Shown: positions 8,600 to 17,664, counted from the first letter of the stretch. The stretch is DNA of 64,000 nt from Paenibacillus sp. Soil787 (GCF_001429545.1 NZ_LMSP01000044.1:170136-234135); one strand, 5' to 3'. Numbers and translations are program-made. Notes: generated from the sequence alone by a model not told the origin.

Positions 8600-9313
8600 A
8601 TGTCTCGAGATCATAACATTTATCAAGATAACACTGAAACATACGATTTATTAATTAGTAAGCAACCAAATTTAGCAAAGGTAATTCATAAGATAAGGCC
8701 CTATGCGCATTTGGATGTGGTAGACTTAGGAGCAGGTACAGGAAGGCTTTCCATGTTTCTGGTCGAAGAAGCCCATTCACTTTGGTGTCTGGATAGTTCA
8801 AAGGCCATGCTTCGTGTGTTAGAGAAAAAGTTAACTACATTATCTTCTAAACCTAACTGGCGAACGATTGTTTCCGACCATAGAGCACTGCCAATTGAGG
8901 ACGCTAGCAAGGATCTCGTCGTAGCTGGATGGAGCTTATGTTATCTTGCTAGCTCGAATAATGTAGATTGGGAGAATAATTTGAAACAAATGATGTCTGA
9001 AATTAGACGTATTCTTAAACCAGGAGGAACCGTGATTATTCTGGAGACTTTGGGTACAGGTTTTGCGAAACCGACGAGATATGATTATTTGGCACCTTAT
9101 TACCAGTTGTTAGAAACCGAATATGGGTTTGAACACACCTCGCTAGCCACCGATTATAAGTTCAAAGATGTGAATGAGGCTGTACAATTAACTTCGTATT
9201 TCTTTGGGGAGGATTTTGGAAAGCAAGTAAGGGCAAATAATTGGCATGTGGTACCTGAGTATGCGGGTATTTGGTATAAGCACTTCAATTCGCAGCACCA
9301 AAAATTATCGTAA
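8600..9313 (+). CDS. Class I SAM-dependent methyltransferase
   Basis: 237 residues. Motif I VDLGAGTGRLS binds the methionine part of SAM; an acidic CLDSS follows after motif I, and LKPGGTVIILETLG is the usual post-motif. The acceptor substrate cannot be predicted. I chose ATG 8600 (GGAGG 7 bases upstream) over the ATG at 8594, which is too close to the site. Its promoter is of MerR type (8543-8573), so expression is probably induced by a small molecule, metal or oxidant through an unlinked regulator. Confidence 0.88.
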   Translation: MSRDHNIYQDNTETYDLLISKQPNLAKVIHKIRPYAHLDVVDLGAGTGRLSMFLVEEAHSLWCLDSSKAMLRVLEKKLTTLSSKPNWRTIVSDHRALPIEDASKDLVVAGWSLCYLASSNNVDWENNLKQMMSEIRRILKPGGTVIILETLGTGFAKPTRYDYLAPYYQLLETEYGFEHTSLATDYKFKDVNEAVQLTSYFFGEDFGKQVRANNWHVVPEYAGIWYKHFNSQHQKLS

Positions 9314-9417
9314 TAACTTATAATAGACAATATTCCATGGATATAGTCCAATAGACCTATAGTGTTCATGAATCGCTTGGTTAAGAAAATGATCCAGCAT
9401 CCTTGGGGGGAGCTTGC

Positions 9418-11337
9418 ATGTTGAGGATCTTGTTACAGAAATACAATTGGTTGAAGTATGTGATAGCAGGCATCGTTACTTTAAGTTTATACATCGGTTT
9501 AATTCACATCATCACCGTCGAAGGAGCCGGCAATAATCCGCGATTCATGATGCTTCGGTTAGAGGACATAGGTCCTGGTGGCTATTATAGTACACCTGAA
9601 GGGCTCGGAAAGCTGAGAGCCGTCTTTGATTATTTGCATCAGCAGCATGTTCAATACAGTATGGCAGTCATTCCGCGTTGGATCAATATAAGTCAAGACG
9701 GTAAACGTTATGATCGCGCTATCGATCAGTTGGATAATGACTATATTCAAGCCTTTGATCGAGTTCTACGCGAAGCTGCAGAGCATGGCGGATCTATTGG
9801 CATGCATGGTTATACCCATCAGGTGGGAGATGTTTATCGTGAGGATGGGCATCAAGCGTCGGGTATAGGCAACGAATTCAATGTTGTAGATAAGCCTGAA
9901 ACAGCGACCACTGCTTTTGCGGAACAACGTGTGCAAGAAGGTTATCGCCGTTTTCGCCTTGCTAATTTATCGCCTCATTTCTGGGAAGCGCCGCATTATC
10001 ATACAACGCCCGAACAGGATAAGGTGTTTCGTTCTTATTTCGGCCTCTTTTATCAACCAGATGTTACGATCGATTCCAACCCACCTGCAGCGCAATATTT
10101 GAATGTTCTTAATAAGGGGTTTGGAAATACGTCGTTTGGCAATGTGTACGTACCGACAACCCTTTCGTATATACCTAGTGGTAAAGATGAGAAGTTTATT
10201 CTTAATCAAATGGGGAAAACAGAGCGAATTAACTCTTTTTTCTATCATCCTTTTTTGGAGTTTAGCCATCTGGTGCCTGTCGTGGACGATGAGGGTGAAC
10301 AGATTCTGAAGGACGGAATACCGCAATATCAATACGCTGGTGAGAATAAAAGTGTGTTACAAAGGCTAATCGAACAAATTCATTTGAAGGGTTATCCGTT
10401 CTATTCCATTCATGATTACGTACCTTTTACGCCATCTGTGAGTCTGAAAGGTGGAAGCACAAAATCTAAGCTCGTACAAATCGGCAATGTAGCAGGCAAG
10501 AATCGAGATGACATTGTTACGTGGGATAAGAAAACCTCCAATCTGTCGGTCATTCAAGCTCAGTACGATGGATTACGCAATGAAAACCAACCTGCACCAC
10601 GGGTTTGGGCGTCCTTGCCGTATACAGATGGCTCATCATTTACACTTAATGGAATGAATGATCCCAATAAAAAGGGTCTTTGGGTTGTTCGACCTTCCGG
10701 CAAGCTTGAGAGCTACTCTTCAAATGGGACTTCGTTCGTGCAACAACAAATTTGGACGATTCCTGCTAAACGTTGGTACGATTTGTATGAATTGCGACAG
10801 TCCAATGGGGACTGTATCCTTGCCGGTCAATCGCAAGATCGAAGTCAACTTCTAGGTGTATACATGCATGGAGGGAAAGTTAAAGAAATTAAGCCTTACA
10901 CGTTTAGGTCCAATTCTTCAAGGGATCTACTTGTGAGGAAATTACGAAATGAGGACAGCCAACGCTTGTTTTTGTTCAAAGAGAATACCTCCCAAGGCGT
11001 GGAATTTGAATTGGATACAGCGAACATGCAATGGAAGCTGAATAAGGTTTCACTGAACATTCCCGATGAGCTCGGCGGCATCCGATTCGGTGATTTTAAC
11101 GGGGATGGCAAGGAAGATATTTTACGCTCTGACTCCAAAAATTTAACGAACCGTGTGTATCTACAAACAACGGAGGGTGAATACAAGCTGCTCTCGGTAT
11201 TTGGTCCTTGGGGCCGAACGAATGGACGCTTAACAGTTGCTGATTTCGATGGAAACGGTAAAACGGATATCGCGATGTTACCAAACGATGAGGGTCAATT
11301 AGATGTTGCTTTGTCCTATCAAAGTCTGAATGAATAA
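9418..11337 (+). CDS. DUF2334 (polysaccharide-deacetylase-like) exported protein with FG-GAP repeats
   Basis: 639 residues with an N-terminal signal-anchor (about 10-32). Residues about 40-340 form a DUF2334-type NodB-like barrel: MLRLEDIGPG, then SMAVIPRW and GSIGMHGYTHQ, the last resembling the metal-binding HxxxH of deacetylases. The C-terminal third is beta-propeller-like, with FG-GAP/VCBS calcium loops FNGDGKEDI and FDGNGKTDI. Likely acts at the cell surface on polysaccharide. ATG 9418 has GGGGGGAG 6 bases upstream. Activity is inferred from fold only. Confidence 0.85.
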   Translation: MLRILLQKYNWLKYVIAGIVTLSLYIGLIHIITVEGAGNNPRFMMLRLEDIGPGGYYSTPEGLGKLRAVFDYLHQQHVQYSMAVIPRWINISQDGKRYDRAIDQLDNDYIQAFDRVLREAAEHGGSIGMHGYTHQVGDVYREDGHQASGIGNEFNVVDKPETATTAFAEQRVQEGYRRFRLANLSPHFWEAPHYHTTPEQDKVFRSYFGLFYQPDVTIDSNPPAAQYLNVLNKGFGNTSFGNVYVPTTLSYIPSGKDEKFILNQMGKTERINSFFYHPFLEFSHLVPVVDDEGEQILKDGIPQYQYAGENKSVLQRLIEQIHLKGYPFYSIHDYVPFTPSVSLKGGSTKSKLVQIGNVAGKNRDDIVTWDKKTSNLSVIQAQYDGLRNENQPAPRVWASLPYTDGSSFTLNGMNDPNKKGLWVVRPSGKLESYSSNGTSFVQQQIWTIPAKRWYDLYELRQSNGDCILAGQSQDRSQLLGVYMHGGKVKEIKPYTFRSNSSRDLLVRKLRNEDSQRLFLFKENTSQGVEFELDTANMQWKLNKVSLNIPDELGGIRFGDFNGDGKEDILRSDSKNLTNRVYLQTTEGEYKLLSVFGPWGRTNGRLTVADFDGNGKTDIAMLPNDEGQLDVALSYQSLNE

Positions 11338-11401
11338 GAAGCAGGTATGGGGCAGAAGAAGCAACAGGGACTCTGGTTTGAAAGTATAGGATGGTGAGTC
11401 T

Positions 11402-11929
11402 ATGAGTAGTGTGAAGATCGACATTAGAAATATCCGTCTAGAAGAAGCGAAGGAGTATTGGGCGCTGCGGCTTGAGGCACTGTATAAACATCCTGATGCG
11501 TTCGGCGCTGCATATGAAGAATCGGTTTTGCTGCCTTTGGAAGAAATTGTGAAACGGATTGGTCAAGATAGCAGTAATTATATATTGGGTGCTTTTACAA
11601 TTGAAGGTCAGCTTATCGGGACAGCAGGATTTAAACGAGAGCAAAGTCTAAAGATAAAGCATAAAGCCTTTATTTGGGGTGTATACGTATCTGAGAAATA
11701 CCGCGGGCAAGGGATTGCGAAGCAATTAATGATAGAAGTGATCCGTAGAGGGAAACAGCTGGAAGGTTTGAAGCAAGTGACACTTAGCGTGGTAACCACG
11801 AACAGAACAGCTATTGACCTTTACCGCAAATTAGGTTTTGAGACGTATGGCGTTGAACGAAATGCTTTGGAATATGCGGGACAAGGCTATGATGAAGAAA
11901 TGATGGTTTATATATATAAGAAGCAATAG
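11402..11929 (+). CDS. GNAT family N-acetyltransferase
   Basis: 175 residues, the usual single-domain GNAT length. The acetyl-CoA pyrophosphate loop is RGQGIA within YVSEKYRGQGIAKQLM, followed by the TTNRTAIDLYRKLGFE signature of motif B. The N-terminal part (ALRLEALYKHPDAFG) is typical of small-molecule acetyltransferases. Acceptor unknown. ATGGTGAG precedes the start by a few bases; a terminator follows. Confidence 0.9.
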   Translation: MSSVKIDIRNIRLEEAKEYWALRLEALYKHPDAFGAAYEESVLLPLEEIVKRIGQDSSNYILGAFTIEGQLIGTAGFKREQSLKIKHKAFIWGVYVSEKYRGQGIAKQLMIEVIRRGKQLEGLKQVTLSVVTTNRTAIDLYRKLGFETYGVERNALEYAGQGYDEEMMVYIYKKQ

Positions 11930-11942
11930 TTATAGAACCAGG

Positions 11943-11969
11943 AGAGCTGCCATTGTGCGGCTCTTTTTT
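11943..11969 (+). terminator. Terminator of the GNAT gene
   Basis: 8-bp stem (11943-11950 with 11957-11964, one G-T pair) and six T. Confidence 0.85.
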
Positions 11970-12033
11970 GCAGCATTTTGGACCATGTCTGCATACAGTG
12001 TAAAAGTTGATCCTTTTAGACGGAGGTGATGAA

Positions 12034-13083
12034 GTGAGCACTGTGGTTGGAATTCTTCTAGATCGAAAAACTTATTTAGGCATTCACAGGCAGCGGACCG
12101 GATATGAGCGAATCGATCTTTATAATAAAGCCGCTGAACATCTGGGGATGACGCCATTCTACATGTGCCTTCAGCATATCAGTGAGAAGTCTGTTCTAGG
12201 TTTATGCTATGAAAATAAAAAGTATCGACTAATTAGGCTGCCTATTCCCAAAGTCACTCATAATCGTGCGATGACGCTTACGCCGTATTTACAAAAGCAA
12301 TTAAGTCTTCTTTCCAAATCAAGTATTGTATTCAATGGGCAAAATCGCCATGATAAACTTCGTATTCACAAGTTATTATCGACAATCAAATCAATTCGAG
12401 AATATTTTCCTGAAACTATGGCCTACTCAAGAGAACAAATGGTAGACGCGATGAAAAGATTTTCATCTCTTTACGTTAAACCGTCGAATAGCAGTATTGG
12501 TAAAGGGGTGATTAAAGTCTCTCAGAAGGAAAACGGGGATTGGCAGGTTTGCTGGAGTAATAACGAACCGAAAATGCTTAGTGAAAGGAAAGCCCAAGAT
12601 TTTATCCATGAAAAGGTTGGAAAACAAAGCTATCTCATCCAACAAGCGATTTCATTGGCAACGTATAATGGTCGACCCTATGATTTAAGGATTTCCGCCC
12701 AACGCGGGGATAAAGGGAAGTGGCAGATTACGGGTATTGCAGGCAAAGTTGCTGCATCAGGTAGACATGTTACGAATTTGGCTAAAGGCGGAGAAGCTAA
12801 GCGATGTGAAGAATTGTTTCGGGCTAGCGGCTTTGATCCATACCGAATAAAGGCATCTGTTGAGCAAGCATCTCTGTTGATCGTCGAAAACTTAAGTGAG
12901 CGCATCCCAGATATGGCAGACGTCGGACTGGATGTTGGCGTTGACCACAATGGGCGAATTAAACTTATCGAAGTGAATGGAAGAGATCAGCGATATGAAT
13001 TTAAGCAATTAAAAATGCATCAGACTTTTAATAATACGTATGAGACACCGTTAAGATATGCTAAGTTTCTATTAAACCGATGA
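12034..13083 (+). CDS. YheC/YheD family endospore coat-associated ATP-grasp protein
   Basis: 349 residues. The C-terminal two thirds form an ATP-grasp fold: LYVKPSNSSIGKGVIKV (nucleotide-binding Lys and glycine loop), IQQAISLATYNGRPYDLRI, and DVGLDVGVDHNGRIKLIEVN, with the metal-binding E and N near the end. This matches YheC/YheD, which associate with the spore coat in Bacillus; the reaction is not known. The GTG at 12034 is chosen because GGAGGTGATGAA is directly upstream; this coincides with an anti-Shine-Dalgarno-perfect site. Monocistronic. Confidence 0.87.
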   Translation: MSTVVGILLDRKTYLGIHRQRTGYERIDLYNKAAEHLGMTPFYMCLQHISEKSVLGLCYENKKYRLIRLPIPKVTHNRAMTLTPYLQKQLSLLSKSSIVFNGQNRHDKLRIHKLLSTIKSIREYFPETMAYSREQMVDAMKRFSSLYVKPSNSSIGKGVIKVSQKENGDWQVCWSNNEPKMLSERKAQDFIHEKVGKQSYLIQQAISLATYNGRPYDLRISAQRGDKGKWQITGIAGKVAASGRHVTNLAKGGEAKRCEELFRASGFDPYRIKASVEQASLLIVENLSERIPDMADVGLDVGVDHNGRIKLIEVNGRDQRYEFKQLKMHQTFNNTYETPLRYAKFLLNR

Positions 13084-13238
13084 AGTTTCAATGAATCCAG
13101 CCCTATCTTTTGTGGGGCTATTACATAGTAAATAGGAGAAATGGGGATTAACACTACTATAATTGGCTTATTCAACTAGGACACAAATAGCGTGAATGGA
13201 ATAAACTTTAGTATGACGCTGTAAAGGTGGAATTCGAG

Positions 13239-13430
13239 GTGAAAAGTCGAGTGTTAATTATCAAAATGAATTTATTGCCCTGGTATAACGAACTTGATGA
13301 TAATCTAGATATCGATCATTCAGAATTTCCAGGGCTTGTCCGTGATCAAATAGTAGCAATTGGCGAGTATTCAATAGAGTTCATAAGTAGATTTGAAACG
13401 AGATTGAGGCAAATTAGCGAAATTACTTAG
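13239..13430 (+). CDS. Small hypothetical protein
   Basis: About 63 residues, acidic, with no family recognised. AAAGGTGG lies 9 bases before a GTG at 13239; an alternative GTG is at 13227. The composition (LPWYNELDDNLDIDHSEF) looks like a folded protein rather than chance. It lies between YheC/D and the convergent PAP2 gene. Weak support beyond the start site. Confidence 0.45.
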   Translation: MKSRVLIIKMNLLPWYNELDDNLDIDHSEFPGLVRDQIVAIGEYSIEFISRFETRLRQISEIT

Positions 13431-13451
13431 CAAATTTACCTCCGCAGTTGA

Positions 13452-14129
13452 TCATGTACGATTAGGAGGATTTTGTTTTACTTTTTTAGAGTATGCTCGA
13501 TACTCTTTGTACCATTGAAATAACCATACTCCTAATGTGAAGTAGACCCCGCTTGCCAAGTATCCGCCAATGACATCACTAGGGTAGTGAACTCCAAGGT
13601 AAATCCGGCTTATCCCAATAATGATGATCATCATGCTGCAGATGATGATGATGACACTTCTAGCGATTCTCGTAGAGAGGTGCCGCCAAAGGAGAAAAGC
13701 AAGAGACGAGTAAAGCGCGAAGGCTTCCATGGAATGTCCGCTTGGGAAGCTGTAGCCAGTTTCTTGAATAAGTCTATGCAGGTCGGGTCTTTGACGAGCG
13801 AAATACAATTTGAGGAGCAGATTAATAATGCCTGTACCTGCAACTATGGAAATAAAGAAAATGAGTTCAAAACGATGATGTAAAACGAAATAAAGAAAAA
13901 GTATGGCAGAGAGGGCAATGACGACTACTATCGGAGTCGAACCAATGAAAGTGAATACTTTCATGAGCAGGGTGAGTCCAGGCGATTCCATTCCTTGAAT
14001 GAGACTAATTACATTATGATCGAATTGCGCGATCCGTTGGCCTTGAATGTAGGTAGCAACAAGGGAGAAGCAAATAAGTGAAATGATGCAGAGAATGAGG
14101 ACAAAAGTAATCTTAAGTTTTGGGATCAT
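13452..14129 (-). CDS. PAP2-family membrane phosphatase
   Basis: 225 residues, six hydrophobic segments. The three-part acid phosphatase signature is complete: KLYFARQRPD, PSGHS and SRIYLGVHYPSDV, whose His residues act as nucleophile and acid-base. Bacterial members dephosphorylate undecaprenyl pyrophosphate or phosphatidyl lipids on the outer face of the membrane. A TTGGAG site precedes the ATG. There is no partner gene nearby. Confidence 0.93.
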   Translation of the reverse strand: MIPKLKITFVLILCIISLICFSLVATYIQGQRIAQFDHNVISLIQGMESPGLTLLMKVFTFIGSTPIVVVIALSAILFLYFVLHHRFELIFFISIVAGTGIINLLLKLYFARQRPDLHRLIQETGYSFPSGHSMEAFALYSSLAFLLWRHLSTRIARSVIIIICSMMIIIIGISRIYLGVHYPSDVIGGYLASGVYFTLGVWLFQWYKEYRAYSKKVKQNPPNRT

Positions 14130-14269
14130 GGTAGGTACTCCAAATTCACAATTTATTAATGTTTACAAATATTTAGTATAACATAAGGATATTTATGTAT
14201 ACGAGGCCATTGTTATTTAAAGGTATTTCATCATGCCTCTAGAATTATGGATCATGAAGAGGTGATCCG

Positions 14270-14782
14270 ATGGAATTATATCATTTTAGCCATGAACCCG
14301 ATATTGAGGTATTCATCCCAAGAGTAAAGGCAAATCGTACAGATATGCCTCCAGTCGTTTGGGCAATAGATCCTGAACATGCCTTTACTTTTTATGTTCC
14401 ACGGAATTGTCCGCGTATTGTGTACAAGAGATCAGCAGCAATGAGTGAAGAAGATGAGCGAACATTTTTTGGAGTAAGTTCCTCTGACACAGTCATGGTG
14501 GTGGAGAACGATTGGTATTCACAGATCAGTCAGACAACCATGTATCGGTATACATTTGCAAGGGAAGGCTTTGAAATGTTTGATGAAACCGCAGGTTACT
14601 TCATTTCTCAGCAAACGGTCACACCTCTGGACATGCAGCCTATCAGTCATTTATTAGATCAATTGATGGCATTAAATATTGAAGTGAGATTTACACCAAG
14701 ATTAATTAAACTCAGAGAAGCTATTCTTGCATCTACGCTCAACGATTTTGGCATTCATCGATTTGAACATGCGAAGCGTTAA
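14270..14782 (+). CDS. DUF6886-like conserved hypothetical protein
   Basis: 170 residues beginning MELYHFSHEPDIEVFIPR, which I recognise as the start of a Firmicute conserved family (DUF6886 in current annotation). The HFSxEPxI..F.PR opening and later WAIDPEHAFTFYVPRNCPR resemble ADP-ribosyltransferase-like or RES-like folds, but this is a visual impression only. Soluble, no membrane segment. GAAGAGGTGATCC precedes the ATG. Confidence 0.7.
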   Translation: MELYHFSHEPDIEVFIPRVKANRTDMPPVVWAIDPEHAFTFYVPRNCPRIVYKRSAAMSEEDERTFFGVSSSDTVMVVENDWYSQISQTTMYRYTFAREGFEMFDETAGYFISQQTVTPLDMQPISHLLDQLMALNIEVRFTPRLIKLREAILASTLNDFGIHRFEHAKR

Positions 14783-14801
14783 TAGATCGAGTTAATAATT
14801 T

Positions 14802-15101
14802 TTAGAGTTTGAATCTCTCGATCTGGTCCCATTTATTTTCGAGTTCTAGTATTCGCTTTTGCATGGGGCCAAGGAGGTCGAAGTGGGGATAGGAAGGACT
14901 ATAGTGAATATATTGCGGGTTCAGTCCATGTGATACACACCATTTGGATAACCGATCCAAGTCAGAACACCCCACCTTCGTGACCGTTCGAATGCCAACA
15001 AAGCGTTTATCCAGCCAGTAATGAGTCAAAAAGGCAATTTCGCCGCGGCTAACGGCAGCCTTCCATTGTTGAAGTTCTTCTCTTTTTATGCCAAAGGCCA
15101 T
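14802..15101 (-). CDS. YneQ-like conserved protein
   Basis: 99 residues, MAFGIKREEL... FLTHYWLDKRF, closely recalling Bacillus YneQ, a small conserved protein of unknown function. Contains two Cys (VGCSDL and KWCVSHG) that could bind metal. Start ATG has AAAGGATGG upstream on the minus strand. It converges with the DUF6886-like gene. Confidence 0.65.
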   Translation of the reverse strand: MAFGIKREELQQWKAAVSRGEIAFLTHYWLDKRFVGIRTVTKVGCSDLDRLSKWCVSHGLNPQYIHYSPSYPHFDLLGPMQKRILELENKWDQIERFKL

Positions 15102-15124
15102 TGTGATTCCATCCTTTTTGCTTA

Positions 15125-15196
15125 GAATTCATAAAAGTGTGTTATAATTATACAATATAAGACAAGAAGAGGCAGGGAATGACCTGCTTCTTTTTA
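15125..15196 (+). promoter_or_regulatory. Extended -10 promoter followed at once by a terminator (possible leader or short RNA)
   Basis: TGTTATAAT (TG-N-TATAAT; -10 at 15143-15148) predicts a transcript from about 15155. A terminator-like hairpin follows: 10-bp stem 15167-15176 with 15183-15192 (one G-T pair) and a T run to 15196. The unit is too close for an ordinary gene, so it may be an attenuated leader for the genes from 15271 on, or the terminator may serve something else. Confidence 0.4.
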
Positions 15197-15270
15197 TTTT
15201 TAAAAATGAATTTGGCTTTTGTATTGCTTCATACCCATCAAAACAAGTAAAATAGAAGAGAAGCATTATT

Positions 15271-15366
15271 TGATCGATGTAAAGCCAACGATGCCAACAA
15301 GGGATTGGATCCTTTTCAATGAGGAAGAACCAGACGGTCAGCATGTTTTTACCACAAGAAAATAAA
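15271..15366 (+). CDS. Possible 31-residue peptide (TTG start)
   Basis: Frame from TTG 15271 to TAA 15364-15366, preceded by GAAGAGAAG. The product, LIDVKPTMPTRDW and then ILFNEEEPDGQH, looks protein-like rather than random, and it ends 30 bases before the next gene. No family recognised; the start codon is weak. The only other open frame here is antisense and less convincing. Confidence 0.3.
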
Positions 15367-15395
15367 CGGTTTAAAGGAAAAGGGGACATTTAAAA

Positions 15396-15704
15396 GTGAA
15401 CGTTCATTTAAATTTTACGAACAAGGGAAAACTGGTTATTGAAAATTTTAACAATGAGGAATTAATTGAAATTTTCAGCCGATACATCAACACGTTAACG
15501 AAGAAATACGCGGTAGATGTTAAGGTCCTTGCAGAAGCTAATCAGAACATTGTCGAAGAAGGTTCATTCAAAGTTATCCTTTCCAATGTACAGTGTGATG
15601 TAGAAACTTTTTTCAAAGAACTCGGAAGAGACATTAAAGTGCCTTTGAAAAAGAGATCAGACGGAAAATTGGAGAACGTGTTTAAAATCCAGGTTATTGA
15701 GTAA
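15396..15704 (+). CDS. Conserved hypothetical protein, 102 aa
   Basis: Soluble alpha/beta protein (MNVHLNFTNKGKL..., then a C-terminal KIQVIE strand); family not recognised. GTG start with AAGGAAAAGGGG about 10 bases upstream. Only 15 bases separate it from the next gene, which itself has a clear ribosome binding site, so the two form an operon. Confidence 0.65.
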   Translation: MNVHLNFTNKGKLVIENFNNEELIEIFSRYINTLTKKYAVDVKVLAEANQNIVEEGSFKVILSNVQCDVETFFKELGRDIKVPLKKRSDGKLENVFKIQVIE

Positions 15705-15719
15705 GTAACGGAGGCTTGT

Positions 15720-16193
15720 ATGCTTAGTTTAGAAGAAAAATTAGCTATCGTGGAATCTTTTCCCGAGTTAGAGCGGAAAAATGTTTCCCTTGGCCGGATC
15801 AATTTTCATTATGAAGATAGTGCTTATGATAAGAAAACTGTTGTTTATCACCTGCACCCTAACGGAAATGGATTTGTATACGCTGAATATATCAAAGGAT
15901 ATGCTACGGACAACAAAGGGTTAATAAATATCCGTGATTTCAGCGCGGATGAGCTGCGAGACATTATCGAGAAGTCGATTCTTTCTTTAACGGGTAAGAC
16001 ATCCAAGAAGCTTCCAAAGATGGATTCAGAACAACAAGAAGAGCATTGGATAGATGAAGACGGCCATCTCTTGGTCGTTACCTTCGTTGAAGATTTATGG
16101 TATATCTATGCCGGCAGCAATCTAGACTGTGCCTTTGAAACCTATGAAGAGGTTCAAGAGTATCTGGAAGAAGAAGGATTCGCTAAAAAGTAA
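15720..16193 (+). CDS. Conserved hypothetical protein, 157 aa
   Basis: Acidic, soluble protein starting MLSLEEKLAIVESFPELERK, with GRINFHYEDS and HLHPNGNGFVYAEYIKGY in the first half and a C-terminal EEVQEYLEEEGF helix. I do not recognise the family. ACGGAGGC lies 6 bases before the ATG. Second gene of the pair with the 102-residue protein; a strong terminator follows. Confidence 0.7.
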   Translation: MLSLEEKLAIVESFPELERKNVSLGRINFHYEDSAYDKKTVVYHLHPNGNGFVYAEYIKGYATDNKGLINIRDFSADELRDIIEKSILSLTGKTSKKLPKMDSEQQEEHWIDEDGHLLVVTFVEDLWYIYAGSNLDCAFETYEEVQEYLEEEGFAKK

Positions 16194-16212
16194 ATTTAAT
16201 TGGTATATTTCA

Positions 16213-16244
16213 AGAAAACCTCATCTACGGATGAGGTTTTCTTT
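16213..16244 (+). terminator. Terminator of the 15.4-16.2 kb pair
   Basis: Perfect 12-bp stem (16213-16224 with 16231-16242, 6-base loop), T-rich on both flanks. Confidence 0.85.
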
Positions 16245-16249
16245 CAGGA

Positions 16250-16840
16250 GATAAGATGTTTTGGGTTGGAGCGAATTTAACGAAAAGAAGCAACTCTCTC
16301 TATAGTTCCTTTGTGATAAACCTGCAATTATACATGCTTTTTTTCTTTGAATAGCCACTATTCGCAAAAGCCTGCGATCTTGCAGGCTTTTAAGGTCTTT
16401 TTTTAATTTCAGGATGGAAAAAGCTAAAATTTCCTGCATAATAGCAGGCATTTCCTCTATTCAAACGATTTTAGCAAAAATACCTGCACTTTCGTAGTTA
16501 TTCTGCTCTGGACTTGAGTGAATAATCGTTCTCCTCGACACGTTAACGAAGCCCTTATGGGATGCAGCTGTTAAGCGCTAATGTTTAGTCAGTGGATGAA
16601 TAACATGCATTTCTTACATGATAAAGCATCTAAATCGAATGCTTTATTCACTGTTGGTGCTTTTCGAGCAAATAAGATGCAGGTATTACAGGTAAATATC
16701 TAAAATACAACAAATCATCTAAGATAAGATGTACAATTTGCAGGTCGAGACTGGATGAATCTTGGCTAGGTTAGCAGGCAGCGCTCCAAATTACAAACGA
16801 GAATTAAACGTTAAAAGTACTGAACCCTCACTTGTGGCCT
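16250..16840. repeat. Gene-free stretch with scattered CCTGCA/TGCAGG half-sites
   Basis: No supported gene. The sequence has many short CCTGCA and TGCAGG words: for example CCTGCAATTATACATGC, CCTGCGATCTTGCAGGC (a hairpin at about 16371-16388), CCTGCATAATAGCAGG and GCAGGTATTACAGG. This repeated half-site pattern resembles degenerate intergenic repeats. A minus-strand frame across it is of low complexity and has no ribosome binding site. Confidence 0.45.
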
Positions 16841-16845
16841 ATTTG

Positions 16846-16854
16846 TGCTATAAT
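16846..16854 (+). promoter_or_regulatory. Extended -10 of the HisA-like gene
   Basis: TG-C-TATAAT at 16846-16854, 49 bases before the GTG start; no clear -35 is visible. Confidence 0.55.
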
Positions 16855-16902
16855 TGATGGAAAATTGATCTAGCTGCAATTGATTCTAGTGGGGGTATTT
16901 TT

Positions 16903-17664
16903 GTGAAATTTAGACCTTGTATCGATTTACACAACGGTAAAGTTAAACAAATCGTAGGTGAAACGTTAAGTACGGAGGGGAAGGAAGTCATTGAAAACTT
17001 TGTTTCCTCTTATGACTCAACCTATTATGCCGCGATGTTCAAAAGGGATCATCTGCTTGGTGGACATGTCATCATGCTAGGTGACGGGAATAAGGATGAA
17101 GCCGTGAGCGCGCTGCGAGAGTACCCCAGTGGATTGCAAATTGGCGGAGGTATTCATGCGGAAAATGCTGGTTACTATCTTGAGCAAGGTGCTTCGCACG
17201 TCGTTGTGACCTCCTATATTTTCCGCGACGGGCAACTGAATATGGACAATCTTAACCGAATCGTAGCTGAGGTAGGGAAAAATAATTTGGTCATAGATCT
17301 CAGCTGTAAAGAGAAAGATGGCAAATGGTTCGTCGCTACTAACCAATGGAAGCAATTAAGTGACTTTGAATTGAATAATGAAAACATTCAGTTTTTGGAA
17401 CAATATTGTGATGAGTTTCTAATTCATGCTGTTGATGTAGAGGGCAAGCAAAGCGGTATTCAGCAAAGCCTGGTCCGTACATTGGCAGATTGGATAGAAA
17501 TTCCTACTACCTACGCAGGTGGAGCTAGATCATTCGCGGATCTTGAGCTATTCAAAGAGTTGTCCAGAGGAAAGCTCGATATCACCATTGGGAGTGCCTT
17601 AGATATTTTCGGTGGCAAGCTCTCTTATGATGAAGTCGTGAAATATATGAACGAGTTAACTTAG
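16903..17664 (+). CDS. HisA-type isomerase of the eukaryotic (HIS6) class
   Basis: HisA/HIS6 converts ProFAR to PRFAR, the fourth step of histidine synthesis, in a TIM barrel. This 253-residue protein follows the eukaryotic HIS6 pattern closely: FRPCIDLHNGKVKQIVG at the start, GGHVIMLG, LQIGGGIH, LVIDLSCK, DEFLIHAVDVEGKQSG and TYAGGARS...TIGSALDIFGG. The first-strand Asp (ID) and the later D in HAVDVEG are the catalytic pair. No other his gene is nearby, so it stands outside an operon. GTG start with GGGGG upstream. Assignment strong; in vivo role (histidine synthesis or a related reaction) unproven. Confidence 0.88.
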   Translation: MKFRPCIDLHNGKVKQIVGETLSTEGKEVIENFVSSYDSTYYAAMFKRDHLLGGHVIMLGDGNKDEAVSALREYPSGLQIGGGIHAENAGYYLEQGASHVVVTSYIFRDGQLNMDNLNRIVAEVGKNNLVIDLSCKEKDGKWFVATNQWKQLSDFELNNENIQFLEQYCDEFLIHAVDVEGKQSGIQQSLVRTLADWIEIPTTYAGGARSFADLELFKELSRGKLDITIGSALDIFGGKLSYDEVVKYMNELT

